A DNA stretch of 34,438 nucleotides from the NCBI GenBank assembly GCA_024231025.1, contig JAAEQW010000332.1, positions 1 to 34,438 of the forward strand. Direction: 5' to 3'. The notes under the pieces are model-generated. The model saw only the letters and a list, made by a program, of their open reading frames with translations, did not search any database and was not told where the DNA came from. Made by a program: the position numbers and the translations under genes. The stretch's first letter is position 1. The number at the start of each line of letters is the position of its first letter. Source of the stretch: Candidatus Omnitrophota bacterium. GTDB lineage: Bacteria; Omnitrophota; Gorgyraeia; Duberdicusellales; 4484-171. Positions 33,463-34,438 of the stretch are shown here, in pieces.

Positions 33463-34035
33463 ATGAGCGAAACCGCCTTATCCTATTTTTTTTCAGCTTT
33501 ATCGCAATCAACCGCAGCTCTTTTTGCTGTTGTGGGGATGTTTGCAGTTTATCGTTTACAAATTCAAGACAATTCCATCCAAGAAGTATTCAGAAAAGCT
33601 ATCAATAAGGTTGATATTATCGAGAGATACTACGACAACCCAAGTAGAAGTACGGCAGTCACTGCTATAATCAAGAGAAAAGACATAGTTGCAAGAATGG
33701 AACTAATTAAGACGAAAATAGAACAACGCAAGGAAGCAAACGCTGAGCACCTTTTAATTGTGAATAAAAATAGTGTGGCTCAAATCATGGACTGCCTGAA
33801 GGAAATAACAGAAGAATATACAATATTAGAAAGGATAAAAACAAAGATGGGGTTGCCTTTACGGTTAATAGCCGAAATATTTTGTCTAGCCTTAGTTTGC
33901 TTACCGATGGTTGATATTTTAGCCTACGATAAAATAATTCCCATATTAATAATAGTTTTTATTTCAGCGACAATTTTTGCCGTGAAACAAACTGTTGCGT
34001 ATATTTCCTTTACAACTAGGTTTATAAATGAATAA
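33463..34035 (+). CDS. Membrane protein upstream of SIR2
   Basis: 190 aa; N-terminal TM, helical middle, two C-terminal TMs. Confidence 0.65.
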   Translation: MSETALSYFFSALSQSTAALFAVVGMFAVYRLQIQDNSIQEVFRKAINKVDIIERYYDNPSRSTAVTAIIKRKDIVARMELIKTKIEQRKEANAEHLLIVNKNSVAQIMDCLKEITEEYTILERIKTKMGLPLRLIAEIFCLALVCLPMVDILAYDKIIPILIIVFISATIFAVKQTVAYISFTTRFINE

Positions 34036-34111
34036 GCAATTAAATCCAAAATTATCTTGAAATAAGTTGGAAACCAAAAAAAGAGAGGATGTGGTGAGCA
34101 TAACACAAAAA

Positions 34112-34438
34112 ATGAATTCAAAAGATGTAGTTTTCATTCTAGGCGCAGGCGCGAGTGTACCAGCGGGCTATCCTACTGGTAAAAAACTCAGAGAACACAT
34201 TGCGGAATTGCTCCAAAACCGGAAAGCTATTAATATGATTGCTAAAGCTTTTGGTTTAATGATTGATGGAGGACGCGAGGAATACTTACCAGTATACATT
34301 GAATCAGTAGAAAAATTTATTATTACATTTCGCGATGCAATAGAGCCAAGTATAGATAAGTTTCTTCGAAAAAGTCCAAGACTAATTGACCAGGGCAAGA
34401 TGATTATTTCGTACATAATATCTAAATTGGAAAGCGAA
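34112..34438 (+). CDS. N-terminal part of SIR2-family protein, cut by the window end and continuing at position 3
   Basis: ATG 34112 (in-frame GTGs at 34091/34094): MNSKDVVFILGAGASVPAGYPTGKKLREHI..., a SIR2-type NAD-binding GAGAS motif. Open to the window end; in frame with 3..728 through the 14-nt terminal overlap. Confidence 0.85.
   Translation, partial: MNSKDVVFILGAGASVPAGYPTGKKLREHIAELLQNRKAINMIAKAFGLMIDGGREEYLPVYIESVEKFIITFRDAIEPSIDKFLRKSPRLIDQGKMIISYIISKLESE

Noticed and set aside
34425-34438. 14-bp terminal repeat as attL/attR of an integrated element
   Set aside because: The join restores a complete SIR2 protein, which is simply explained by a circular sequence; an att site inside that gene cannot be fully excluded without junction reads.
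1-34438. tRNA or rRNA genes
   Set aside because: No convincing tRNA cloverleaf or rRNA segment was recognised by eye; a tRNAscan-SE/Infernal run would be decisive.

Overview
The last 14 nt (34425-34438) equal the first 14 nt (1-14). Joining them fuses the truncated ORF at 34112..34438 in frame with the ORF at 3..728 into one complete ~346-aa SIR2-domain protein. The window is therefore best read as one complete circular molecule of 34,424 bp, opened inside a gene. It looks like a conjugative, low-GC plasmid (or the circular form of an integrative element). Modules: (i) defence/recombination: membrane protein + SIR2 + tyrosine recombinase, then an HNH endonuclease divergent from a single-chain HTH / amino-methyltransferase / C5-cytosine methyltransferase fusion; (ii) a minus-strand conjugation operon of about 14 kb: replication-relaxation-type protein, pilin, VirB3-VirB4 fusion, large repeat-containing secreted protein, lipoprotein, VirB5/TrbJ, VirB6/TrbL, VirB8, VirB9, VirB10, lipoprotein, coupling ATPase, SSB, standalone TSCPD domain; no canonical relaxase or VirB11 seen; (iii) a minus-strand signalling cassette: PhcB-like methyltransferase, acyl-ACP-reductase-like protein, multi-TM histidine kinase, single-domain receivers; (iv) an iteron-like origin region with -35 boxes of two divergent promoters inside the repeats, followed by an HTH/coiled-coil/TM protein and a winged-helix Rep-like protein. 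Best candidates for something undescribed: the plasmid-borne lipid-type signalling cassette, the membrane-anchored HTH protein next to the iterons, the ~150-nt three-way-junction structure at 20247-20399, and the TM+SIR2 pair. All family calls are from motif recognition by eye; no searches were run.
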